From NCBI GenBank assembly GCA_014804185.1, contig JAAVAG010000122.1, forward strand, positions 1-9,602: a DNA stretch of 9,602 nt, written 5' to 3'. The notes under the pieces were generated by a model. The model was given only the letters and a program-made list of their open reading frames with translations. It was not told where the DNA came from and ran no database searches. The position numbers and the translations under genes were made by a program. Below are positions 1 through 6,906 of this stretch, piece by piece (within the stretch, counting starts at the first letter, position 1; each line of letters begins with the position of its first letter). Source of the DNA: Lachnospiraceae bacterium. Its GTDB lineage: Bacteria; Bacillota; Clostridia; Lachnospirales; Lachnospiraceae.

Positions 1-783
1 ATGGGGAATACCTCGGAAATGCTTATGGAGACGGAGGATTTTGTAAAGCAGGAGACGCGGCGCGCATATGATGTGTGTGTGGCGAAGACTGCGGACGGCG
101 TGCGGATAGATATCGAACGGATGAAAGCATTTCATTCCCTGATCCGCAAGTGGATGATCCTGCAAAGCCTGGAGGAACTGATTCCGGCCAGACGGGATAT
201 TACGGCGGTACATGTGAGGAAAATAGAGGAACTGACGGAAAAGGAAGGGAATCCGCGCATTTCGCTGCCGGGCGGCGTCTGTGTCAGGCGGGAGTACGGG
301 AATCTGGTATTTGAGAGACAAAAGCATACTGCCGCAAAAGAACGTGCCTGCGCAAAAGGGCAGAAAGAAGCGCCGGAGTGGACGGTTCGCCCGGAACCTG
401 CGTGTGAAATCGAATTGCCGGGGCTGGGAACCTTGTGCTGCCGGGTCTTTTCCTGTGAAAAAAATGCAGATATTCCGCAAAATCGGTATACGAAATGGTT
501 TGATTATGATAAAATTAAGGAATCACTGAAGATCAGAACTCGCAGAACAGGTGATTATCTGACGATAAACAAAGCGCTTTCCCGTAAGTCACTGCAGGAC
601 TATATGGTGAATACAAGAATTCCAAGGCAGGAGAGAGATTCCATGTGGCTGCTGGCGGACGGAGAACACATTCTCTGGGTGATCGGATACCGCATCAGTG
701 AGGCATATAAGGTGGCGGCGGATACAAAGCGGGTGTTGGAAGTACAGTTAAGAGGAGGTCAGGAAGATGGCGGAACATATTAA
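1..783 (+). CDS. tilS: tRNA(Ile)-lysidine synthase, C-terminal part (5' end outside window)
   Basis: TilS uses ATP to attach lysine to C34 of the CAU-anticodon tRNA-Ile, so that it reads AUA codons; it is a cytoplasmic, usually essential enzyme. The frame is open from base 1, and the first ATG is probably an internal methionine. The 260 visible residues lack the N-terminal PP-loop ATPase domain with its SGGxDS motif, which must lie upstream; full proteins are usually about 420-480 residues. What is visible is the helical middle region and, from about residue 175, the typical C-terminal TilS domain: IRTRRTGDYL (178-187), then SRKSLQDYMVN and IPRQERD, and near the end WVIGYRISEAYKV. The stop overlaps hpt by 17 bases, suggesting translational coupling. 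The following hpt and ftsH genes match the classic Firmicutes order and support the call. Identification rests on recognised motifs and gene order, not on a search. Confidence 0.93.
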   Translation: MGNTSEMLMETEDFVKQETRRAYDVCVAKTADGVRIDIERMKAFHSLIRKWMILQSLEELIPARRDITAVHVRKIEELTEKEGNPRISLPGGVCVRREYGNLVFERQKHTAAKERACAKGQKEAPEWTVRPEPACEIELPGLGTLCCRVFSCEKNADIPQNRYTKWFDYDKIKESLKIRTRRTGDYLTINKALSRKSLQDYMVNTRIPRQERDSMWLLADGEHILWVIGYRISEAYKVAADTKRVLEVQLRGGQEDGGTY

Positions 784-1294
784 AGTTTTTTTATCCGAGA
801 AAGAAGTGGACGACAGGATCCAGCAGATAGGAGATCAGATCAGCAGGGATTATGCCGGTAAGGAGGTACACTTGATATGCGTCCTCAAGGGGGGCAGTTT
901 TTTTATGTGTGAACTGGCCAAAAGGATCACGGTACCGGTTTCGCTGGACTTTATGTCGGTATCCAGTTATGGCAGTGAGACGAAATCCAGCGGGGTAGTA
1001 AAGATTGTGAAGGATCTGGATGAACCTTTAAAGGGCAAGGATGTGCTGGTGGTGGAGGACATTGTGGATTCCGGCAGAACGCTCAGTTATCTGATGGAGA
1101 TGCTGCGCGACCGCGGACCTGCGAGCCTGCGGCTTTGTACACTTCTGGATAAGCCGGACAGACGTGTGATTGATGTGGATGTGGATTATACCGGATTTCA
1201 GATACCGGATGAGTTTGTGGTGGGTTACGGGCTGGATTATGGTCAGAAATACCGCAATCTTCCCTATATCGGCATAGTGGAATTTGACGATTGA
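767..1294 (+). CDS. hpt: Hypoxanthine(-guanine) phosphoribosyltransferase
   Basis: Purine salvage enzyme that joins hypoxanthine (usually also guanine) to PRPP, giving IMP or GMP and pyrophosphate in the cytoplasm. The 175-residue length is normal for bacterial Hpt. Visible motifs are the pyrophosphate-binding loop LKGG (40-43), the flexible loop containing SSYGSETKSSG, the PRPP signature VVEDIVDSGRT (95-105) with the acidic pair E97/D98, and the C-terminal purine-binding part DEFVVGYGLDYGQKYRNLPY. The ATG at 767 is preceded by AGAGGAGG (751-758) at good spacing, and the gene begins inside the end of tilS. FtsH follows 18 bases after the stop, so the three genes very likely form one transcript. 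In Bacillus, Hpt and TilS have also been linked to control of ftsH transcription; whether that holds here cannot be seen. Confidence 0.96.
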   Translation: MAEHIKVFLSEKEVDDRIQQIGDQISRDYAGKEVHLICVLKGGSFFMCELAKRITVPVSLDFMSVSSYGSETKSSGVVKIVKDLDEPLKGKDVLVVEDIVDSGRTLSYLMEMLRDRGPASLRLCTLLDKPDRRVIDVDVDYTGFQIPDEFVVGYGLDYGQKYRNLPYIGIVEFDD

Positions 1295-1300
1295 CAGAAA

Positions 1301-1310
1301 AGGAGAAAGG
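1301..1310 (+). promoter_or_regulatory. Ribosome binding site that fixes the TTG start of ftsH
   Basis: AGGAGAAAGG lies just before a TTG at 1313. No ATG or GTG nearby in this frame would keep the first transmembrane helix, so the site decides the start. The non-ATG start may lower ftsH translation. Confidence 0.75.
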
Positions 1311-1312
1311 TT

Positions 1313-3124
1313 TTGCGGCAGAATTCAAAAGGATTTTACTTTTATATATTTTTAGTATTTATTATAGTTTTCCTGCTGGGGACTTTCCTGTGGGACAAAG
1401 ACCCGAAAGACAACTATACCAGAGCGAATCTGACTGCGGATATTGAGGCGGGAAAAGTGACGGAGATCACCATTCACCCCAACAAAGAGGCGCCTACCGG
1501 ATATCTGAACATAACTTTAAAGGGCGGAACAGTCAGAAAGCTGTACGCGACGGACGTTGCGGAAATGGAAAATCTGGTTCGCAGCTATGGTATAGAACCG
1601 GTTGTGAAGGATATAGAGAGGGAAAACCTGTTTCTGACATATGGGATCCCCGTAGTCACGATCATAGCCGTAGGGATTTTTATTTTCTTTATTATCAGTG
1701 CGCAGAATGCCGGCGGAGGCGGTTCCGCCAAGATGATGAATTTCGGCAGAAGCCGGGCCAGGCTTGTTATGGGTGAGGATAAGGTCACGATGAAGAGTGT
1801 GGCCGGTCTGAAAGAGGAAAAGGAAGAACTCGAAGAGATCGTTGAATTTTTAAGAGAGCCGGCAAAATTTACAAGAGTAGGCGCGCGGATTCCCAAGGGT
1901 GTGCTGCTGGAGGGACCTCCCGGAACCGGTAAGACCCTTCTGGCGAAAGCGGTTGCCGGAGAGGCGAACGTACCCTTTTTCAGTATATCAGGTTCTGATT
2001 TTGTGGAAATGTTTGTGGGTGTGGGTGCATCCAGAGTAAGGGATCTGTTTGCGGAGGCAAAGAGACATGCGCCCTGTATCGTATTTATCGATGAGATCGA
2101 CGCCGTGGCGAGACGCAGGGGTACCGGCATGGGAGGCGGTCACGACGAGCGGGAACAGACATTGAACCAGCTGCTGGTAGAGATGGACGGTTTCGGCGTG
2201 AACGAAGGGATTATTGTCATGGCGGCCACCAACCGCGTGGATATTCTGGACCCCGCCATTCTCCGGCCCGGTCGGTTCGACCGTAAAGTCGCCGTGGGAC
2301 GGCCCGATGTGGGAGGCAGGGAAGAGATCCTGAAGGTACACGCCAAAAACAAACCTCTGTCGGAAGAGGTGAACCTGGAGCAGATCGCCCAGACGACGGC
2401 GGGCTTTACCGGAGCGGACCTGGAAAATCTGCTGAATGAGGCGGCAATCAACGCGGCAAAGGGAGGCAATGGTTTTGTATCCCAGGAGGATATCAAGCAG
2501 GCGTTTGTGAAAGTCGGCATCGGAACGGAGAAAAAGAGCAGGATTATCTCCGATGAGGAGAAAAAAATTACCGCTTATCATGAGGCGGGCCACGCGATTC
2601 TGTTCCATGTACTGCCTGATGTCGGCCCGGTTTATTCCATATCCATCATTCCCACGGGACTGGGGGCGGCGGGATACACCATGCCGCTGCCGGAAAAGGA
2701 TGAAATGTTCCTGACAAAGGGCAAGATGCTGCAGGATATCATGGTATGCCTGGGCGGCCGCATTGCGGAGGAGATCATCTTTGACGATATTACCACCGGC
2801 GCGTCCAGCGATATCAAAAAAGCAACCAAAGAAGCCAGGCGGATGGTGACGCGCTACGGCATGTCGGATCATATCGGCGTGATCAATTACGACGAGGATG
2901 ACGACGAGATTTTTATCGGCAGAGATCTGGCGCACACCAGATCCCACAGCGAGTCCGTAGCCGGTGAGATCGACAGAGAAGTGAAAAGTATTATCGATGA
3001 CTGCTACGCCAGGGCGAAACAGATTATTCTGGAACATGAGAGCGTTCTTCATAGAACCGCACAGCTGCTCCTGGAAAAGGAAAAGATCAGCAGAGCGGAG
3101 TTTGAAGCGCTGTTTGAGGTGTAA
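1313..3124 (+). CDS. ftsH: ATP-dependent zinc metalloprotease FtsH
   Basis: Membrane-anchored AAA+ protease that unfolds and degrades misfolded membrane proteins and selected regulators as a hexamer. The 603 residues show the full layout: a first transmembrane segment at about 8-27, a short extracytoplasmic domain, and a second transmembrane segment at about 111-129 followed by a glycine-rich linker. The AAA+ module has Walker A GPPGTGKT (201-208), Walker B VFIDEID (257-263) and the second region of homology with arginine fingers R318 and R321. The peptidase domain has HEAGH (423-427), with the third zinc ligand probably D500 in GASSD. The C-terminus is acidic and somewhat shorter than in B. 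subtilis FtsH (about 637 residues). The TTG start is supported by a strong ribosome binding site and leaves the first helix intact. No terminator directly follows the stop; the first one is about 180 bases downstream. Confidence 0.97.
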   Translation: MRQNSKGFYFYIFLVFIIVFLLGTFLWDKDPKDNYTRANLTADIEAGKVTEITIHPNKEAPTGYLNITLKGGTVRKLYATDVAEMENLVRSYGIEPVVKDIERENLFLTYGIPVVTIIAVGIFIFFIISAQNAGGGGSAKMMNFGRSRARLVMGEDKVTMKSVAGLKEEKEELEEIVEFLREPAKFTRVGARIPKGVLLEGPPGTGKTLLAKAVAGEANVPFFSISGSDFVEMFVGVGASRVRDLFAEAKRHAPCIVFIDEIDAVARRRGTGMGGGHDEREQTLNQLLVEMDGFGVNEGIIVMAATNRVDILDPAILRPGRFDRKVAVGRPDVGGREEILKVHAKNKPLSEEVNLEQIAQTTAGFTGADLENLLNEAAINAAKGGNGFVSQEDIKQAFVKVGIGTEKKSRIISDEEKKITAYHEAGHAILFHVLPDVGPVYSISIIPTGLGAAGYTMPLPEKDEMFLTKGKMLQDIMVCLGGRIAEEIIFDDITTGASSDIKKATKEARRMVTRYGMSDHIGVINYDEDDDEIFIGRDLAHTRSHSESVAGEIDREVKSIIDDCYARAKQIILEHESVLHRTAQLLLEKEKISRAEFEALFEV

Positions 3125-3176
3125 TCCTTGGGATGGGACAAATATATGTGCATTAGTGACAAAAACGAAGTGTCTA

Positions 3177-3194
3177 TTTTGTGAATTTTGTGAA
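3177..3194. repeat. Tandem repeat of TTTTGTGAA inside a 7-bp inverted repeat
   Basis: Two perfect head-to-tail copies of TTTTGTGAA (3177-3185, 3186-3194). They sit between GTCTATT (3172-3178, overlapping the first copy by two bases) and its inverse AATAGAC (3202-3208). The right arm overlaps the -35 element of the promoter at 3204-3235, so this could be a protein-binding site. The binding protein is unknown. Confidence 0.45.
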
Positions 3195-3203
3195 AAATGA
3201 GAA

Positions 3204-3235
3204 TAGACGAAAAACATTGGCTATGCTATTATAAT
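3204..3235 (+). promoter_or_regulatory. Promoter upstream of the candidate small RNA
   Basis: A -35-like TAGACG (3204-3209, 4 of 6 to consensus) is followed after 17 bases by TATTAT (3227-3232), preceded by TG to give an extended -10, TGCTATTAT (3224-3232). An overlapping TATAAT lies at 3230-3235. Transcription would start at about 3239-3242, some 115 bases after the ftsH stop and well before the next gene. Confidence 0.6.
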
Positions 3236-3239
3236 ACTC

Positions 3240-3330
3240 GTAATCCCCCAATACATTATATAGTTTTTGCTATACCCCATAAGAAAGAAATACCTTCTCT
3301 AAAAGAGGCAGTCACCTGGCTGTCTCTTTT
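3240..3330 (+). ncRNA. Candidate small RNA or attenuated leader after ftsH
   Basis: Between the promoter at 3204-3235 and the intrinsic terminator at 3301-3330 is a stretch of about 90 bases with no plausible reading frame. It contains CCCCC (3245-3249), a perfect 5-bp hairpin TATAG/CTATA with loop TTTTTG (3259-3274), CCCC directly after it (3275-3278), a purine-rich spacer, and the pyrimidine run ACCTTCTCT (3292-3300). Unpaired C-rich motifs around a hairpin, ending in a terminator, are the general design of Gram-positive small RNAs that pair with ribosome binding sites; that is analogy, not a family match. It could instead be a leader that controls the GH13 gene by early termination, or simply the ftsH 3' untranslated region. 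I do not recognise it as a named RNA family. Confidence 0.4.
3301..3330 (+). terminator. Intrinsic terminator after the ftsH region
   Basis: AAAAGAGGCAG (3301-3311) pairs with CTGTCTCTTTT (3320-3330) over 11 positions with one G-U pair and an 8-base loop. The right arm ends in TTTT, which gives the U-run. It can stop both ftsH read-through and any transcript from the promoter at 3204-3235. The A-rich left arm makes it potentially active in both directions. Confidence 0.85.
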
Positions 3331-3393
3331 ACGTTCTGCGGGGAGAGTTTTGAAGTGATTTTTCGGACATGGGTGGATTGCGCGATAAAATTC

Positions 3394-3422
3394 TTGCAGA
3401 TGGTCGGTATTTATTATAAAAT
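3394..3422 (+). promoter_or_regulatory. Possible promoter of the GH13 gene
   Basis: TTGCAG (3394-3399) and TAAAAT (3417-3422) are 17 bases apart, and transcription would start near 3429, giving a short leader before the ATG at 3465. The -35 match is weak (TTG only), and TATAAA at 3415-3420 is an alternative -10. Its position after a terminator argues that the GH13 gene has its own promoter. Confidence 0.45.
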
Positions 3423-3464
3423 ATTCAGGTAAGAGACTGGAAAGAAGAAAGAGGACACAAAGGC

Positions 3465-5498
3465 ATGGAATTTGACAGAAGAGCCCTTTTCAGCGATAGT
3501 ACAGAGGATTTTGTTTCCCCTGCGGAACCGCGGCCCTATGACGAGGTGACCATCCGTTTCCGTACCGCGTCGAACAACGTGGACAGGGTTTTTTTTATTC
3601 ATAAAGGTGAAAACCACCTGATGATGAAAAAATGGTCGGATGATAATTTTGATTATTACACATACAGGCTTCAGCTTGAGAATGAGAAAGTGTTATATCA
3701 TTTCAAGGTGTGTGCGGGAGAAGCAACAGAGTATTATGATACAAGGGGAGTTGTCAGGGAGGTAAACGAGTATTATGATTTTGCGCTGATTCCCGGATTC
3801 AGAACGCCTGACTGGGCAAAAGGCGCGGTGATGTATCAGATTTATGTGGACCGGTTCTGCAATGGGGACCAGGACAACGATGTGGAAGACAATGAGTATG
3901 TATACATCGGGCAGCATGTAAAGAAGGTAAAGGACTGGGACAGATATCCGGAGCCTGTGGATGTGCGGGAATTTTACGGCGGAGATCTGCAGGGAGTGCT
4001 GGATAAGCTGGATTATCTGGCGGATCTGGGGATAGAGGTGATTTATTTTAATCCGCTTTTTGTCTCTCCGTCCAACCATAAGTATGACATACAGGACTAT
4101 GACTATATAGATCCGCATATCGGGAAGATTGTGGATGATGGGGGAGAGGTACTGCAGGACTGGCAGAAAGAGAACCGCTATGCGTCAAAATATATTAACC
4201 GGGTGACGAATCGTGCGAATCTGGAAGCCAGCAATCAGTTGTTTATCCGGCTGGTGGAGGAAGCGCATAAAAGACAAATACGGGTGATACTGGACGGTGT
4301 GTTCAACCATTGTGGATCATTTAATAAGTGGATGGACAGAGAGCGGATCTACGAGGGGGCGGAGGGTTATGCGAAAGGCGCTTATATCTCTTCGGACAGT
4401 CCTTACCGGAATTATTTTCTGTTTCACGATCAGTACAGATGGCCGTACAATCAGACCTACGATGGCTGGTGGGGGCATGATACGCTGCCGAAGTTGAATT
4501 ATGAGGGATCCCGGGAACTGTTTGACTATGTGATGCAGATTGCGAGGAAGTGGGTTTCGCCCCCCTATAATGCGGACGGATGGCGGCTGGACGTGGCGGC
4601 GGATCTGGGGTTTTCGCCGAAGTACAATCATTACTTCTGGCAGGAATTCCGCAAGGTGGTCAAGGAGGCGAATCCGGAGGCCGTCATACTGGCGGAACAT
4701 TACGGCAGTACAAGGGACTGGCTGCAGGGGAATGAATGGGACAGTGTGATGAATTATGATGCTTTCATGGAGCCGGTGACCTGGTTTTTGACGGGAATGG
4801 AGAAACACAGCGATGATTTCCGCAGCGATCTTTTGGGCAATGATGCGAGTTTCTGGGGAGCGATGTGGCATCACAGCGCTAATTTTTCCATGCCCAGCTG
4901 GCAGGTGGCCATGAATCAGTTGTCCAATCATGACCATTCCCGCTTTCTGACCCGGACAAACCATGTGGTGGGACGTATCGGAACACATCCGCCGGAAGCG
5001 GCCGGGCAGGGGGTAAACCGGGCGGTCTTTATGGAAGCGGTGGTAATGCAGATGACCTGGGTGGGCGCTCCGGCGATTTATTACGGAGATGAGGCAGGGG
5101 TGTGCGGATTTACGGATCCCGACAACCGGCGGACCTATCCCTGGGGACACGAAGATCAGGAACTGATAGAATTCCACAGGTATCTCATACGCATGAGGCG
5201 TACAAACCAGCAGTTCCGCACGGGTTCCATAAAATTTGTGGATTCGGGTTATAATTATCTGGCATACGGTCGTTTTGACAGGTACAGGCAGAGTGTGATT
5301 CTGATCAATAACAACGAATATGATATGGAGAGGGAGGTATCCGTCTGGGAACTGGATATCCCAAAAGAAACCGTGATGCACAGGCTGATACAGACCTCGG
5401 AGCAGGGATACGACACCCGCAGGGTGGAATACCCTGTGTCGGGCGGAAAGGTCAGGCTGCTGCTGCCGAAAACCTCGGCGACGGTACTGCTGCTGTGA
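3465..5498 (+). CDS. GH13 alpha-amylase family enzyme, neopullulanase/cyclomaltodextrinase-like
   Basis: Predicted intracellular alpha-glucan hydrolase acting on maltodextrins, cyclodextrins or pullulan fragments. The first ~115 residues look like the beta-sandwich (CBM34-like) domain of the neopullulanase/maltogenic amylase group. The barrel starts at about M123 with YQIYVDRF (124-131). Conserved regions are DGVFNH (277-282), DGWRLD (371-376) with nucleophile D376 and R374, acid/base E411 in ILAEHYG, and NHDHS (488-492) with transition-state D490. A short beta domain ends the protein. No signal peptide is seen, so it acts on imported sugars. At 677 residues it is longer than the roughly 585 of typical members; extra sequence lies around 135-170 and 215-260. 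The start at 3465 has a modest AAGAGGA site about 10 bases upstream. The exact substrate cannot be read from the sequence. Confidence 0.93.
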   Translation: MEFDRRALFSDSTEDFVSPAEPRPYDEVTIRFRTASNNVDRVFFIHKGENHLMMKKWSDDNFDYYTYRLQLENEKVLYHFKVCAGEATEYYDTRGVVREVNEYYDFALIPGFRTPDWAKGAVMYQIYVDRFCNGDQDNDVEDNEYVYIGQHVKKVKDWDRYPEPVDVREFYGGDLQGVLDKLDYLADLGIEVIYFNPLFVSPSNHKYDIQDYDYIDPHIGKIVDDGGEVLQDWQKENRYASKYINRVTNRANLEASNQLFIRLVEEAHKRQIRVILDGVFNHCGSFNKWMDRERIYEGAEGYAKGAYISSDSPYRNYFLFHDQYRWPYNQTYDGWWGHDTLPKLNYEGSRELFDYVMQIARKWVSPPYNADGWRLDVAADLGFSPKYNHYFWQEFRKVVKEANPEAVILAEHYGSTRDWLQGNEWDSVMNYDAFMEPVTWFLTGMEKHSDDFRSDLLGNDASFWGAMWHHSANFSMPSWQVAMNQLSNHDHSRFLTRTNHVVGRIGTHPPEAAGQGVNRAVFMEAVVMQMTWVGAPAIYYGDEAGVCGFTDPDNRRTYPWGHEDQELIEFHRYLIRMRRTNQQFRTGSIKFVDSGYNYLAYGRFDRYRQSVILINNNEYDMEREVSVWELDIPKETVMHRLIQTSEQGYDTRRVEYPVSGGKVRLLLPKTSATVLLL

Positions 5499-5503
5499 AT
5501 TGT

Positions 5504-5510
5504 GAGGAGG
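5504..5510 (+). promoter_or_regulatory. Ribosome binding site that fixes the flavoprotein start
   Basis: GAGGAGG lies 8 bases before the ATG at 5519. A GTG at 5495 in the same frame overlaps the GH13 stop but would put this site inside the gene, so 5519 is preferred. Confidence 0.85.
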
Positions 5511-5518
5511 TAAAAAAG

Positions 5519-6136
5519 ATGAAAGTTTTATTGATTAATGGAAGTCCTCATGCCAATGGAAGCACCTATACGGCGCTGCATGAGATGGAGAAGATTTTTG
5601 TAAAAGACGGAATGGAGACGGAAATTCTTCATATAGGTAATAAAGACATCCGGGGCTGCATTGCCTGCGGATACTGTAAGCAGCATGGCAGATGCGCTTT
5701 CCAGGATATTGTAAACGAAACTGCCGCAAAGTTTGAGGCCTGCGACGGTCTGGTGGTAGGAAGTCCGGTCTATTATGCGTCCGCCAATGCCACGCTGATC
5801 GCTTTTCTGGACAGACTGTTTTACAGCACGGGCTTTGACAAGACGATGAAAGTGGGAGCCAGCGTGGTGTCCGCCAGACGGGGAGGACTGTCCGCCACCT
5901 TTGACGAACTGAACAAGTATTTTACAATCTGCGGTATGCCGGTGGCGTCGGGGCAGTATTGGAACAGCATCCATGGAAACAATGCGGAAGAGGCACAGCA
6001 GGACGGGGAGGGACTGCAGATTATGAGGACCCTGGCGAATAATATGTCGTTTCTGATCCGGAGTATTGCCCTGGGCAGAGAACAGTACGGCCTGCCGGAG
6101 AAAGAACCTTTCTGCAGGACAAATTTTATCAGGTAA
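5519..6136 (+). CDS. Flavodoxin-fold NAD(P)H-dependent FMN reductase / iron-sulfur flavoprotein-like
   Basis: Cytoplasmic flavoprotein of 205 residues in the NADPH-dependent FMN reductase superfamily. The N-terminus KVLLINGSPHANGST (2-16) is the FMN phosphate-binding loop, and GSPVYYASANATLIAFLDR is the second typical flavin-contact segment. Between them is a compact cysteine motif, C47-x2-C50-x2-C53-x5-C59, which fits the spacing described for iron-sulfur flavoproteins (Isf) that bind a 4Fe-4S cluster. It may therefore pass electrons between an iron-sulfur centre and FMN; the donor and acceptor are unknown. It starts 20 bases after the GH13 stop with a strong ribosome binding site, so the two are probably co-transcribed, although no functional link is obvious. 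No terminator follows the stop. It could equally be a simple quinone or FMN reductase if the cysteines do not bind a cluster. Confidence 0.85.
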   Translation: MKVLLINGSPHANGSTYTALHEMEKIFVKDGMETEILHIGNKDIRGCIACGYCKQHGRCAFQDIVNETAAKFEACDGLVVGSPVYYASANATLIAFLDRLFYSTGFDKTMKVGASVVSARRGGLSATFDELNKYFTICGMPVASGQYWNSIHGNNAEEAQQDGEGLQIMRTLANNMSFLIRSIALGREQYGLPEKEPFCRTNFIR

Positions 6137-6170
6137 GCGGCATTTTGTGTGGAATAATATCCTCCTGTCA

Positions 6171-6179
6171 TGTTATAAT
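6171..6179 (+). promoter_or_regulatory. Extended -10 promoter of the carbonic anhydrase gene
   Basis: TGTTATAAT is a perfect extended -10 element (TG, one base, TATAAT). No good -35 lies 16-18 bases upstream, which is tolerated by extended -10 promoters. Transcription would start near 6186, leaving a leader of about 57 bases before the ATG at 6243. Confidence 0.65.
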
Positions 6180-6242
6180 GGATATGCGGCTGTGATAAAC
6201 TCTGAAATACATAAAAGTGCAGCGCAGAAATGAGGTATCGTT

Positions 6243-6794
6243 ATGCATAAAGAAAATTTATCCGCAGCGGAGGCGCTGAAAAAACTGAAAGAAGGCAATC
6301 AGCTTTATCTGACGTCGGAGACAAATCCGGGAAACATATCGGCGCAGCTGAGGAAAGCCACCTGCGACGAAGGGCAGAGTCCCTATGCGGTGATCGTGAC
6401 ATGTTCGGATTCCAGGGTCATCCCGGAGAGCATTTTCAGCGCGGGGATCGGAGAATTGTTTGTGATCCGTGTGGCCGGCAACGTGATGGACAATCATCAG
6501 CTGGGCAGTATCGAATATGCCGCGGATCATCTCGGAACAAAACTGGTTGTCATATTGGGACATGACCACTGCGGCGCTGTGGGAGCGGCTGTCCATGACG
6601 ATCCGTCGGGATATGTGAAGTTTATCACCGATGAGATCCGCAAGGCCATCGGGGACGAAAAGGATGAACTGCGCGCGTGCTGCCTGAATGTGGAGAGAAG
6701 CGTGGGCATCGTGAAAGAAAGCCTTAAGGGAGACATCGAAGTAAAGGGCGCTGTTTATCACATTGAGGACGGCGCGGTGGAGTTTTTGGATTGA
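6243..6794 (+). CDS. Beta-class carbonic anhydrase
   Basis: Zinc enzyme that interconverts CO2 and bicarbonate in the cytoplasm, supplying bicarbonate for carboxylation reactions and helping pH balance. The 183 residues contain the beta-class ligand set: C54 in TCSDSR (53-58) with the D56/R58 dyad, and H107 and C110 in GHDHCGA (106-112). The segment ELFVIRVAGNVMD (71-83) is also typical. The length and the short C-terminus resemble the small bacterial members of the family. The ATG is supported by TGAGG (6231-6235) at good spacing, and an extended -10 promoter lies in the 106-base gap after the flavoprotein gene, so it is probably transcribed on its own, with possible read-through from upstream. 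It ends about 55 bases before a strong terminator shared with the convergent Uma2 gene. Confidence 0.95.
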   Translation: MHKENLSAAEALKKLKEGNQLYLTSETNPGNISAQLRKATCDEGQSPYAVIVTCSDSRVIPESIFSAGIGELFVIRVAGNVMDNHQLGSIEYAADHLGTKLVVILGHDHCGAVGAAVHDDPSGYVKFITDEIRKAIGDEKDELRACCLNVERSVGIVKESLKGDIEVKGAVYHIEDGAVEFLD

Positions 6795-6848
6795 TGCGGA
6801 GCGGCTGCCCGCGAAAATGAAATAGCGCAGAATTGAACAGGTATGATC

Positions 6849-6897
6849 AAAGGCTGTCACACCGATGATGGAAGCATCAGCGGTGCGGCAGCCTTTT
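6849..6897. terminator. Long bidirectional intrinsic terminator
   Basis: Two 22-base arms (6849-6870 and 6875-6896) pair with two mismatches and one G-U around the loop GAAG. The outer ends are AAAGGCTG and CAGCCTTTT, giving a T-run on the + strand and a shorter one on the - strand. It lies between the convergent carbonic anhydrase and Uma2 genes and probably serves both. Confidence 0.9.
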
Positions 6898-6906
6898 AGG
6901 GTCCGC

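Noticed and set aside
3177..3194. A Rex or Crp operator
   Set aside because: Those sites are inverted repeats; here the TTGTGAA units are direct repeats and no matching inverted half-site is present.
1988..3217. A 409-codon open frame on the minus strand opposite ftsH
   Set aside because: It lies opposite a clear, full-length ftsH. Its predicted protein has no recognisable domain and a composition typical of an antisense shadow.
4317..5381. A 354-codon open frame on the minus strand opposite the GH13 gene
   Set aside because: Shadow of the strongly supported GH13 gene; histidine- and isoleucine-rich with no family motif.
5495..5518. GTG start for the flavoprotein overlapping the GH13 stop
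   Set aside because: It would place a perfect GAGGAGG inside the gene and add residues before the FMN-binding strand; the ATG at 5519 fits better.
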